Source: Symbiodinium natans (Eukaryota > Sar > Dinophyceae > Suessiales > Symbiodiniaceae). Taken from it: DNA of 39,366 bases. The DNA lies in contig CAJNDS010000615.1 of NCBI GenBank assembly GCA_905221605.1, positions 64,001 through 103,366 of the forward strand, written 5' to 3'. Under the pieces are notes generated by a model. The model had not been told where the DNA came from. It did no database searches and was given only the letters and a program-made list of their open reading frames with translations. The position numbers and the translations under genes are program-made. This document shows positions 25,566 through 35,784 of this stretch, piece by piece. The number at the start of each line of letters is the position of its first letter. Within the stretch, counting starts at the first letter, position 1.

Positions 25566-26985
25566 AGCATGCTTCGTGCGCTGCAGAGGAATTTCGGAGG
25601 GCTCACAAAGGAGGAGTTCATGGCCTTGTGCACGGTGTTCTTGACGGGAGGGCGGATAGCGGAGCTGGAGGTGAACTGGTTCCGAACCACGCTGGCCGTG
25701 TTGCAGGAGGCCCTGCTTGACCTCCCAGAAAGGGACCTCCCAGAAAGGGACCTCAAGGATGCGAATTACGAGCCATGCCGCTACAAGCTCATCATCGACG
25801 AGACCGAGGATGGTGGGGCTGTGCGGGTCCTGCAGTCGGCGGGCCTATTCCCAGCACAGGTCCCAGTTCTTGAGGTGAGCAGGTTGCCAGGGGACCAGAG
25901 TGACCTCCATCGCAGCCCGGTCGTGAGTGACATCCGCAGGGCTGCCGAGCGCCCGGGCATGTGTGTCATGGTCGACTTCGACGAGATCTTGGATGGGTTC
26001 TACGACCTCCTGAACCTCCGCTTCCAGCGCATTCACGCGAACGGCCGCGTGGGCTTTGCAGCGACGGTGGCTGCAGGAAGCTACTCGGTCCTGGCGCCGG
26101 TTGATCGACGCTTCCAATTGGTGGTCTGCATCAGGGCCAAGGACCTTGCACTGACCCCTCTGCCCTTCTTGAACCGCTTCGACAAGTTTTACCTGGGTCC
26201 CGGCGACCTGGCCATTCACACTGCCGATATCCTATGCCATCGTCAAATCCAGCAGCACTTCCTCAGAGACTACCTGCTGCAGCCCGTGCGCCAGCGACTG
26301 CAAGCTTCGGTTCAGCTTCTGGGCCCTGCAAGCCTCATTGGCTTCGATGCCGCCACCATGGATTCAGCGAATGAAGCCATGCAAACCAGTCGATGCCAGA
26401 TGCCATTGCAGTTGCTTTCGGCAGGATGGGAGGAGCGCACGGAGGGCGCGGCCGAGGAGACTGAAAAGCCGATTTCTCGCGAGGGGCCGCTCGACATCGG
26501 TCAGGCAAGGCCAGAAAGGGCCGAAATCACAGACCAGGCCGACCCCGTTTGCTTTGGACATGAGAATGCAGGCAATACATGCTTTTTGCAGGCATCCGTT
26601 GTGCTTATCTGCGTGCACGAGAGGCACCTGTTGCCACCAGAGCATGAGGCAGAGCCTGTCTTTCTCACTGACTTGCGCCACCTCTTGAGGAAGTCGCGCC
26701 GGCAGTGCGCAGAAACTTGAACGATCGGGGATCATGCAGCCAGGGCAGCAGGACGACGCAGTGGAAGTGTTTGAGGCTTTGCTCGACGAGTGTAAATGTT
26801 CAAAGCTGGCCTTGCCCACCATGACATGTGCCAGGAAGTCTGACTGCGTCGGTCTCAGTGACCCAGCCAGCAAGGTGTATGTGTCCACCGCTCTGAATGA
26901 GTGGGTGCTGCGGACAGCCATGGGGACAGGCAAGAGCTTTGCGACCTTGCTGCAAGTGATCGTCATGGAAACCGTTACTCCCTAA
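25560..26985 (+). pseudogene. RNF213-like AAA+ fragment followed by a ubiquitin-specific protease start, with a frameshift
   Basis: Continues the 24663 frame to a TGA at 26718-26720. Residues ~375-510 of that frame match RNF213/mysterin-type giant ATPase-ligases: 'LIIDETEDGG', a 'FDEILDGFYDLLN' segment, 'FQLVVCIRAKD' and 'LPFLNRFDKF' (about P501). Then 'GHENAGNTCFLQASVV' (C640) is a USP Cys box. Near 26700 the frame shifts, and the next frame gives 'PGQQDDAVEVFEALLD', the USP QQDD box, ending at 26985. No His box is present, so the protease is incomplete. A 15-bp tandem duplication (LPERD twice) lies at ~25720-25752. RNF213 proteins act in ubiquitin-linked lipid and immune functions; whether this fusion was ever a gene, or two fragments placed side by side, is open. 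Confidence 0.65.
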
Positions 26986-27609
26986 GTCGAAATGGGCGAG
27001 GGCAAGATGACCGAGGTGGAGCTGATAACAATTTTGTGTTGGTTGTCTCAGTTCTTCATTCTCTTCCTAGATACCCCAGCCATTCAAAGACTATAACTGT
27101 AACATAATGCTTGCCCTCCCGTTGTATAAAATCAAACTTTACCGGGATATATATATATATGTTTATAACTTGGGGCGGGGAACTATCATGGTTAAGAGTA
27201 TGTTTCTATAGATGATAAGTCGCACATGTCGTGCACAATGAATGTGTATACAAAGCAGCATATGTAGCACGCGCGTACTGGATTTAGTGTCTCTTTTTTT
27301 TGAATTGATGTTAGTAGTAGATAGCACATGGCCTTTAATCTGCTACATTAAAATGGTAAGAAACTCAGCAAATATTCGTTAGTACAACAGGAGATCAAGG
27401 TATCTTGCCTCTACTACGGAGTTCCTGGCAGCAAGAAGGTTCAGGCATACAACAAGTAGAAGCAGTACTTTTGCATTCGGAAACAGGAGACTCAGATGTC
27501 AGAAAAGGGATAGGTATAACTCAAAAAGAAAAGGCATCTACACAACAGAATTTCATCCAGGTAGATCAAAAAGGAGCTGAAAACGTGGGCCTTTGGGGGG
27601 CGGGGTAGC

Positions 27610-27657
27610 ATATATATATATATATATATACTCCCCCCCCCCCCCATGATCCACACC
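27610..27657 (-). repeat. (TA)n - poly-C - ATGATCCACACC block, left member of an inverted pair
   Basis: (TA)n 27610-27630, a C-run of about 14 and ATGATCCACACC at 27646-27657. The reverse complement GGTGTGGATCAT followed by poly-G and (TA)n appears at 29508-29585. Confidence 0.75.
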
Positions 27658-27695
27658 TTTGTCCTCGGGAAGGCTCTGGATGTAGGTTAGGGGAG

Positions 27696-27964
27696 GGGAC
27701 AAAAAAAACAAAAACGCCAAAAATTTGGAGACTCTGGGATGGAACAACCAAAAAACAAAACTCAAAAAACCAAAACCACAAAAAAACAAACAAAAACAAA
27801 ACCAGGACTCCTGGAACCGATGGGCCACCTCTTTCCACGAGTCTCAGAATATATTTTTTTGTTCTGTTTGGTTTTTGTTTTTGTTTTTGGTTTTGGTTCC
27901 CTCCATTCCAGAGTCTCCAAATATTGTTTTTTTCGGCTTTTTCGGTTTTATCGTCTTTTTGTCC
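27696..27964. repeat. Long imperfect hairpin (fold-back)
   Basis: Two arms of roughly 110-120 bp in inverted orientation. The left arm contains TTTGGAGACTCTGGGATGGA and ACCAAAA-type runs. The right arm contains TCCATTCCAGAGTCTCCAAA and GGTTTTTG runs. The outer ends are ggac / gtcc. The loop is at about 27803-27850. The layout suggests a MITE or fold-back element. Confidence 0.7.
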
Positions 27965-28157
27965 TATTAAAACAAGAACTTCGCATCATGCTTTGTACGC
28001 AGCCTTTTGCAGTTACACTGATTTGAATTATTCAAATACCATGTAGTGGGCATTTGTGTTATACAATGAATCTTGTAATTATAGCTCAATAATAGCATTT
28101 ATTGCGAAGGATGTCGTGCTTACAATGCAGCTCTATCTGTCTAAGGAAGATTTTTTT

Positions 28158-28890
28158 CTTGAAGAGTGTGCGCTTTTGGATGGCTTCGTGTTTGTGAATT
28201 TCCTTGTGCTATGGTTTTACGAGGCAATAGCTACGCTACGTTTTTGAGGATTCTTTTGCAAATTGTGCTTTTCAGACATAGTATATAAGTGGTCTTTTTT
28301 TAATGCTTCAGATTTTTTGCCACCTGTCTCGCTTGCACTCCACGGGGAAAAGGTGTGAGGAACTTAAGCCCAAGTGCAGATTCCCTTTAAACGGCACAGC
28401 CTCTCAAGCTTATGCCCTGCCCCAACATCACACTGAATTAGTTGTTTCATTCTTGTGTCAGTAGAACCGCTTTAGTGAAATTAGTGTTTAGTGCATTTTT
28501 TGGTTGTACTCAAGTGGTCTGATGAAGTAAAAATTGAACCTTATTCAGCTATTACTTGGTGCTCTGGTAACTAAATTCGCATAGAATGAGCAATAATTTG
28601 CCTAGTAAAAGCAATAGTTATCTAGAAACATCATTTGCAATATTTGTCTTGGAGAAAAAGCATTCATTGCTTAGACATGGTTGTTAAAAAGTGACACTAT
28701 TTGTCTAGGGGTACTCCAAAACCCCACAATCCAAACTTCGCCAGAGATTCTCCTGAAAAGCTTGCGCTTTTGAATGTTTTCATATTTGTGAATTTGCTTG
28801 TGATATGGCCTGCGCTAACTTTTCTAGGAAAGTGCATGTTTGAAGCTTGCTTATGCAAGTTGTGCTTTTCAGACATAGTATACTTGTGCT
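28158..28890 (+). repeat. Two diverged direct copies (28158-28290 and 28757-28890)
   Basis: Shared strings include gcgctttt(g)gaatg..., tttgtgaattt(c/g)cttgtg and agttgtgcttttcagacatagtata. Both copies are followed further on by ATTCGCATAGAATG (28574 and 29003). The spacing is about 600 bp. Confidence 0.6.
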
Positions 28891-29507
28891 TTTATTTTGT
28901 ACTTCAGAAATCTTTGTTTCATTGTTATGTAAGTATAACAGCTTCTATAAATAGTATTCTCTTGAGTCAAACTGGGCTATTTATTTAATACTCTAGTAGT
29001 TCAATTCGCATAGAATGGTTTTTTAAATATGACGTGTTAGCTAAGGTATAGTGTTTTGTAATGTTGCAAAACCTCGAGGAGGTGCCCAAAAACAATATCC
29101 TGCTTATTGGGGGGGAAGATGCTTGACCCTCAACATAGTATATAGAGGAAACATAAGCTGAATAAATCCTGTTTTGGGTTTTGCTTATCTGGGGAGATGG
29201 GTGTGATACGCATAGGAGATTTCAGGTTTTCTTGTTTTTGGGGAGGAAAATGTAGCTGAAACTGGTGTTCTGGCATCAGAAAGGTGCGAAAACACTGTCA
29301 GGAGTGTAATTTCAGTATATAGAAATGACTGAATCCAAAACCGGATTCCGGTTTCAGAAACCAGGTGCTCTGGTTCACTCGTTATGCAAGTCTTCACTCC
29401 ATATAAGCTTCCACAATTACAAAAAACCTTGTAAATACCGGTGTTTTCGTATCTTCAAACACAGGATCCCGAATCAGAAGCCAAGGGGCACCACAACAGA
29501 AAGGACT

Positions 29508-29585
29508 GGTGTGGATCATGGGGGGGGGGGGGGGGGGGGGGGGGTGACCACATTTATGTATGCACATATATATATATAGATATAT
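29508..29585 (+). repeat. GGTGTGGATCATG - poly-G - (TA)n block, right member of the inverted pair
   Basis: GGTGTGGATCAT at 29508-29519, a G-run of about 25, a short spacer and (TA)n. Together with 27610-27657 it bounds about 1.9 kb. Confidence 0.75.
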
Positions 29586-30021
29586 AGCCGCTTGTCAGAC
29601 CATGCGGAACTGCATCTTGGTTTCCCAATCAGTGCTGCGGCCACTGTGGGGCTCACCAGACGTGGTGGTTTTTGCGCCCGAGGCAAAGGATGCCCTCCGA
29701 ACCTGCCACTTCATCTTGGTCGCTGGGAGATTGCATGGAAGTGTCGGGCGCTCGGGACTCTGTGCAAGATGTACAGCCTCGCGTCCAAGCGTCTGAGGTT
29801 TAGCAACTCCAAGACCTCCTGGTGCTCCGTGTCACCCAAGTCTCAACTGACAAGGCGCTTCACAGCTCCACTGCCCATGGCATGTGAATGCGATGAGACT
29901 GCGTCACCTTGTGTATGCCTTTTCTCGGTCATCCGGGGCTTTAGGTTCGTGACTCGCAGCCACTTGGTGCATCACCTCACGATTGGCTTGAAAAGGAGCT
30001 GCTCGGTCAGCAAGAAGGTTG

Positions 30022-30333
30022 ATGGTTGCTGCTTTTCAAGTTTTTGATGATGTTATGGCCGTTGTTGAGTATGTCAGGCTGATGATGGGATCTGATGCTT
30101 TGCGGAGGGCCCAAATCTCGGAGATTGAAACCCCTGTGAGTGCGAAGAAAAAAGCTCGTGTGGAGCGAGGCAGAGGAGGCCGCTTACAAATCCGCCTTCT
30201 CACAGTTCCGGCCCAAAAGCAGACACCGCCCGTCTTGGACGCGAACGTCCTAGCGGAGTACTTGAAAGCCTCGAAGTTGCCGAGGAAAGTGCTGAACGAG
30301 ATTTGGCAGGCTTCTGTGAAGTCAACCGCTTAA
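30022..30333 (+). CDS. EH-domain-like fragment, hypothetical
   Basis: ATG at 30022, 103 residues. The last ~35 residues resemble an EH (Eps15 homology) helix pair: 'LAEYLKASKLPRKVLNEIW', compared with the family pattern fl-SkLp-vL-IW. EH domains bind NPF peptides in endocytic adaptors. A Lys/Arg patch (AKKKARVERGRGGR) precedes it. The Ca-binding loop and the rest of the domain are absent or outside this frame, so this is at best a partial exon or gene relic. Confidence 0.35.
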   Translation: MVAAFQVFDDVMAVVEYVRLMMGSDALRRAQISEIETPVSAKKKARVERGRGGRLQIRLLTVPAQKQTPPVLDANVLAEYLKASKLPRKVLNEIWQASVKSTA

Positions 30334-31883
30334 GCCGACTTTGAAGAGTTTGGGACCTGTTGCCGGCTCGTGGCGGACTGTCAAAAAGCGCTGAAGGAGC
30401 GTGACCAGGCAACCATGGAAGTGATGGAGCAGGCAGGCATACAGCTCAGGCAACAGGTGTTGGAGAAATTCGTGGAGAAAGCGCCCTCAGTGCTACCAGA
30501 CTTTTACCGTGGCCCAGCAGGCTCGGGCACTGATGGCCGATTGCCAGCGTCCCCTGCCAAACACGCGTTCTGCTTAGGGGAGCCCCGGCAGATCCCGGCA
30601 GTTCAGCCAGAATGCACTTCGCGATCGGCACTCCATCGCCAGGGTGCAGAAATGTTGGGCGGCTACATCATGAATGCGGGCATACTGCAATGAGCAGCCA
30701 CTGATGATTCTGAACGGCACAAGCCTCCTTGGACCACGGCTGGCTCGCAGAATGAGAAACATGTTGCCCTCCGTCACAGATACCGCAGAACTGCCTGGCC
30801 CCTCATTCCAGCCTCCGCTTCAGTCGGTTTTACCTTGGGATCCATTCCTTATAGCACTAATTAGTGACTTGTAAGACAAGAGAGTGTTCTACAGGAGAGT
30901 ATAGCGCAAAGTGCTTCGGCAGCATCCCGTGCCCAACCTTTTGCCTCTGGCTCAGACGCGGCTGTTGAGTGTGCGATTTTCTTTTAGTGTGCGTCCGTCG
31001 GACACCTTCTGCATGAGCGGTGCCTGGGCTGCATTTCGGAATGCCACCCCCTCCCCCCCTGAGATGTAACCTGCGCGATACCAGCCTCAACACTCGGTAC
31101 AGCAAGGCACTCAGGTGTCTCTTTTAGCTCAAGCAGCTACTCTCTGTATCTTGATCATGCCAGGTTCTCTGAACTCCATAGGCTCACTGCTCTATTTCGC
31201 CCCCCCCCCCCCCCCCCACCCCCATCCCCCTACTAGAAACTGCCAGATATTGGGACTATCCTATTGTATGATCTCAGAATGTCGGCAGGCTTTACTACTT
31301 CCGTGATTGGAACCCCTGCTGGCTGCCTGAGATCTCAGTCGCTTGGTGAAATTTCGCGGGGTTCGGGATATGTTGCTGGTTTGGGCTGAGGGTCTTAGGT
31401 TCCAGGAAACCACAAAAGGGAGTTGCGGGCTAACGCCAGCAACCCCAAACCTCTCAACAAATTCGACAGGGAACACCGGTGGAACAGCCAGCTGCGTTTG
31501 CACTAATTAGTGTCACTCAAATGGCTAAAACCCCACTGCAGCGACCTGAAGGGGACATGGTCGAAACTCCAATTCGGCTGATGGCCTTAAAGGGGCCTGG
31601 CCAAAACCCGTCAAAATTGTTCATAGCGCCGTAAACATCTAGGCTCATCGCACTTTCGCAAACTCAGTATGCCCGATCCAGCCACGATTCGTCATCCTCT
31701 TCACACTTGCTCCAGCTGTGAAGATATTGTCCCGCCACTTCTTGCTCACCATCATGGTATGTACTGTAATGTAATGCATGTGATGCACATCGCTGCCAGC
31801 TCGTTCATGTGAAAGGTTGGTACTCGCGGATAGCGGAAAGCAGAATCTGGATTCGACGCACCTGACAACCCTTAACCCTCAAC
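30334..31883. other. Non-genic stretch with two copies of a 12-bp palindrome and a poly-C run
   Basis: A 107-codon ORF at 30370-30693 has a helical, Gln/Glu-rich start (KALKERDQATMEVMEQAGIQ) but no recognisable domain. A C-run with few interruptions lies at 31201-31227. CACTAATTAGTG occurs at 30855-30866 and 31501-31512. A spliced-leader-like TTTTAGCTCAAG lies at ~31123-31134. Confidence 0.45.
30855..31512. repeat. Segment bounded by two identical 12-bp palindromes (CACTAATTAGTG)
   Basis: Palindromes at 30855-30866 and 31501-31512, both preceded by G, enclose 634 bp. They might be the duplicated target or ends of a small non-autonomous insertion. Confidence 0.5.
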
Positions 31884-32935
31884 TTGTTTGTTTTTTCATC
31901 TTGTAAATTTACACCCAGGGCGGCGAGCTCAAACTTCAGAGGGCGGCCGCCCAATCAAGCTCCTCCTCCGCCTCCTCGACCGCTGGCGCCAAATCAGCCA
32001 CCTCCGCCTCGGCCGGTGCCTGCCAGCGAAGCGATCATCCAAATCAAGACGCCCACACCCATGCAAGTCATCAGCTACTTCAACGACGAGTTGAAGAGGC
32101 GCGTCTGTTTCCTCGACGGCGGCATGGAGGCCCGCATGCAGGCGGAGATGTTGGAGGAGGCGGAGACCGTTTCAAGGACTTCAACGACTCGGACGACAGC
32201 GGCATCCCTGTGTCCCTGAATGGCAACAGTGACCTCCTCATCCTTACTAAGCCGGACATGGTCAAGGGCATCCACGAGCAGTATTTCCTGGCAGGCTCGG
32301 ACATCTGTCAGACCATCACCTTCAACAGCACCACGATCTCACAAGGCAAGTTCAAGATGCAGGCCGTTGTGTATGAGATGAACAAGGTGGGAGCAGAGCT
32401 GGCCAAGAAGGCAGCGGCCGAGGTGACGAAGAAGGAGCCGCACAGGCCCCGTTTCGTTGCTGGAGCGGTTGGACCTGCGTCGCCCAGCGTGGAGGACCCA
32501 TCTTCCTGCAACGTGAATTTCGATGAGCTGGTCGAGGCCTACAAGCAGCAGCTCAGCGGCCTTGTGGATGGTGGCGTCGACCTGCTGATGATCGAGACCT
32601 GCGCGGCCGGACTCGTTGCGGTGGAGCAGTATTTCCAAGAAACCAAACAGGAGCGGCTTCCATTGATGCTCAGCGCCACGGTCGACTGCAGCAGTGGCCG
32701 AACCCTCTCCGGGGAAAGCATCGCAGAGTTCTACGACAGAGCGCGGCAAGCGAAGCCTTTCAGCATCGGCATCAAGTTCGCTGTCGGTGCTGAATGTGCT
32801 GATCACATCAAGGACGTTAACACGGGCTGCGGCCACATGTGCTTCAACGCTGGTGGCTACGAGGAGCGCCCCGCTCTCTTCTATACCAACATCTCGGACT
32901 TCCCCCTGGACGGTATCCTGAACTTGATGACATAG
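31884..32935 (+). pseudogene. metH-like: Cobalamin-dependent methionine synthase, homocysteine-methyltransferase domain only, frameshifted
   Basis: The first part (frame of 31884, ATG at 32061) has a Pro-rich leader and then 'RRVCFLDGGMEARMQ', the domain start. Near 32160 the frame shifts, apparently by a small deletion before 'RFKDFNDSDDSG'. The rest (to 32935) reads 'NGNSDLLILTKPDMVKGIHE', 'TITFNSTTIS', 'GGVDLLMIETCAAG' and 'CSSGRTLSGESI', closely following MetH. It would transfer a methyl group from cobalamin to homocysteine. However, the first zinc-ligand Cys of the family (in GLNCALGA) is Phe here (GIKFAVGAE, Phe at 32777), and the frame ends before the paired Cys ligands. It is therefore inactive. 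A pyrimidine tract ending in CAG at ~31918 looks like a splice or trans-splice acceptor. Confidence 0.75.
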
Positions 32936-33460
32936 ACTCAAGAGGGAAACCAGCGTGCAAACTGGAACAGTCGTCTGCAGTAGAGTAGTAGCCAAGTAGC
33001 AACCTCTACGAAGTACCAAGATTTGTTGTTTCCCGCGTTGTGGAAAAAGGTCCCAGTGTCCTCCCAGCCAGGGACATGCGTCAAGCTGTCGAGATGGAAA
33101 GCAGACAATGTATACAGCGCGCGGTTTCTTCGCTTCGCTTAAGGTCACACGCTTGCCCAAAGACACTACGAGCAGGGCCGCATCGAGCTGAATGCCTCAG
33201 ATGCCTCTTTCAGAGTGGCCTTCACCCCTCCCAAACAACACTGAACCAAAAAAGATGCCTCTAAACGCCAAAGGAGTTGATGCTGCCACTTGTGGGCATT
33301 GCTTGGGCTTCGTGCAGCAGAAGGTTTCCCTTCCTGAAAGAAGCTCAAGGCAAATCTTCACAGATGTGGAAAGTTCTCAGAGTCAAATTCCCAAGGGCCT
33401 TCGTGAGCACGGCATATGGTGCACAATCCTAACAGGTAGGAATTCCGGATGAGGCGGGCA
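32936..33460. other. Non-coding stretch downstream of the methionine synthase relic
   Basis: An 86-codon ORF (33192-33452) has no domain. Nothing else is supported. Confidence 0.4.
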
Positions 33461-33540
33461 GCATGACTCAGCATGGCTCAGCATGACTCAGCATGAATCA
33501 GCATGACTCAGCATGACTCAGCATGACTCAGCATGACTCA
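33461..33540. repeat. Eight tandem 10-bp units GCATGACTCA
   Basis: Eight contiguous units; units 2 and 4 carry single changes (gcatggctca, gcatgaatca). Six units contain TGACTCA, the bZIP/AP-1 core, spaced 10 bp apart, about one helical turn. Confidence 0.9.
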
Positions 33541-35422
33541 AGCAGCACAGCAGGCAGGGATTTCGGTCTTCTATGCTCCCAGGGATTCAATTAAAGTCAC
33601 TTTGTGAAGTCACTTACAATTCAAAGCGCCATGCGTCGATTGCGTGGCGTCACGATGCTTCTGCGGTGAGTCGACACGCTTCGCCCTGGCGACATATCCT
33701 TGATTAGCCCATGAAGCCCGGGACTTGAGAGAGAAGAAAAGATAAGAACTGGCGCTGCCCGATCCCGTGCGTCGTTGATAGGACGTCGATGCTCATGGAC
33801 TGCGGCCGGTCTCGCCAGCAACTTCGTGGACGTCGGTTCCTTGGAGTCGCCTTGATGTCCAGCGTCGGGCCAGGTGGCGCTGGGTGCTGCCCTTTGTTTG
33901 GAGGTCTCGAGGTCGTTAGCGTTGTGTTTTCTTTTTCGGAATTCCATTATGTTTTGATATAGCGGCGTGTTGCCTTACGAATTTTGTTTACGAACGATTA
34001 TTCGAGAGTTTTGAGAATTCCAAAAGGAGGCTTGGAAGTCTTGGAGAATATTTCTTAATATTTATTTCATTAGATTATTCATGAATTTATGAGATTTTCA
34101 TTATTTTTTTTTGAAATTATTTCATAATGAATTATATGGGGGTATCTTATTAAAGAATTTTGGTTAGGACATCCACTGCCGTAATTGAATTATGATGGGG
34201 GTACTTTATTAAAATATTTTGATTAGGACATGATAATTGAAAGAGATTCGTATTCTTATCATTCGAGAGTTGTAGATAGATATTCTGTATTTGGATTGGG
34301 AGAAATGATTTAATCGAGATTGTTGTTCGAAAATTTTCTGATTCAAAGAAATAAAAATGTATATTTAGGGTTAAATTTTAATTTATTTAAATATATTAAG
34401 ATTTGAAATAGAATTAATGACAACATATAAGAAATTTCTAGAGATTTCTATTCTTAAAAATATTAATTTATGATTTATTGAGAATTTTCGGTTTCTTTCT
34501 TCTGAGCTTGTATTGCCTCACAAAGGGAATGGTTTATTCCCATTCTTTGAGTATTTCCACGATCGGGCTCGATCATCTATCTAATCCTTTTAATTATCAA
34601 ATTATATATGAAATAATCTTAATAATTTGAAAGATCAAATTGGGATCGAAAATGAGGTTATTTATAATAATAATGATTAGAGAGAAGTCAAATTTTTTTC
34701 ATAGATATTCTTTTCATCTTTCGATTGTGCTTGTTTTTTTAATTTGCTTTTTGGATATAGATGTTACTATACTGGATCTAGGCAAGGTCACTCGAAATAG
34801 GACTTTACGATTATCTTATTCATACTAAGTAATAAAGTTCATATAGTTTCTTGTTTCTCGGATTCGTCTGGGCACGAGGCTAATCTCGGGGTCGTCAATA
34901 TCTATTTAGCAAGTTCTGGTCCTTCGTTCGTTAGGTGCAAACAACAAATAAAGTGGAAGTCGCGCTATATAAATTGATTTGATTCTTCGAGATCCCCTCA
35001 CGAAATCCTACTCTTGGGCCCTTTTATTTTCTTCTGGCATCCGATATTCTCCTTTGTATTATCTCCTCTCTCTTTTTCCATCTTAGATCGAATCTCGAAG
35101 CTGGATTGATTGGTGCTTGTGGGAGTAGAAATCAAGAGAATAGAAATCTCTCGGACTGAATATCGTAGTATAATGAAAAAAAGTATAATGATATCCGAAT
35201 TCGGATCTTCTTTTATTTAATTAGCGCTTTAATACTTCCGTCGCAGCCCGTGATACATTCGACGAAACTCGATCACTTACGCAAGGATCCTGCATAAAAT
35301 GAAAAACAAATCTGATCGATTCTATCGTCCAATACATATGCGCCCAAAAGCACTAATTAAACAAAAATAGATCCGGAAAATGATCATCCAATCTAAAACG
35401 AAGGACCTCTAAATAAAAGAGA
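33541..35422. other. Transition into very AT-rich DNA of different character
   Basis: Up to ~33625 the DNA still looks like the preceding sequence (cacttt/aagtcactt repeats). 33630-33940 is moderately GC-rich without a gene. From ~33950 to ~35400 the DNA is strongly AT-rich. An imperfect 37-bp tandem pair (ATGGGGGTA...TAGGACAT) lies at 34136-34172 and 34194-34230. A 62-codon hydrophobic ORF (34640-34828) is likely chance. No tRNA or rRNA was recognised. Confidence 0.45.
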
Positions 35423-35698
35423 TCATATGAGATAAGATTTGAACGACTTCTGCGTCCAAATGTCCCCGCGTCCGAGTGGAATATCGTAGATAGAGAATAT
35501 AGAATCTCGGTGAAGAAATTCATCATCTTTGCTCCATACTTTTGGACGCACATATCGCTCGCGTTTGTCTCTAAACGCTAGGATCGCTTCATACAACTCT
35601 TCTGAGATAAATCCGAATCTCGCATCCTTCATTTGACGTAATGAATCCACGACAATTTCATTTTCTTCACGACCTCCCCCAATCGATTCCCAAACCAT
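35423..35698 (-). CDS. Hypothetical 91-aa protein
   Basis: ATG at 35698 (a TTG codon precedes it; an upstream in-frame stop lies four codons before). The composition is protein-like and mixed: 'GGGREENEIVVDSLRQMKD', 'EELYEAILAFRDKRERYVRP', 'DSIFSIYDIPLGRGDIW'. No family recognised. In AT-rich surroundings a 91-codon frame with balanced composition is unlikely to be noise, so it may be an organelle-type or foreign gene fragment. It ends at TAG next to the AT-rich stretch. Confidence 0.45.
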   Translation of the reverse strand: MVWESIGGGREENEIVVDSLRQMKDARFGFISEELYEAILAFRDKRERYVRPKVWSKDDEFLHRDSIFSIYDIPLGRGDIWTQKSFKSYLI

Positions 35699-35784
35699 CA
35701 AATCCTGTCAATTATTTCATACAGTTATTCGAGATATCATGTGTCGCCCGCTTGATCGATATATCGAGAGGCACTACATCTACC

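Larger units (their letters stand above)
26986..30018. other. AT-richer non-genic island with hairpins, homopolymers and duplications
   Basis: No gene is supported. ORFs here come from A- or T-rich simple sequence. The island holds (TA)n tracts (27148-27161, 27610-27630, 29568-29585), a long hairpin (27696-27964), an inverted pair of poly-G/GTGTGGATCAT blocks, and a diverged duplication (28158-28290 and 28757-28890, each with a following ATTCGCATAGAATG). The base composition is visibly lower in GC than 1-26 kb. Confidence 0.5.

Noticed and set aside
27553-28026. Several Phe/Leu- and Lys-rich ORFs on both strands
   Set aside because: They are products of poly-A, poly-T and hairpin simple sequence.
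29592-30047. 151-codon ORF before the EH-like fragment
   Set aside because: Composition is Cys/Ser/Arg-rich and irregular with no domain; likely chance.
34640-34828. 62-codon hydrophobic ORF in the AT-rich region
   Set aside because: Ile/Phe/Leu-rich composition is expected from AT-rich DNA; no motif.
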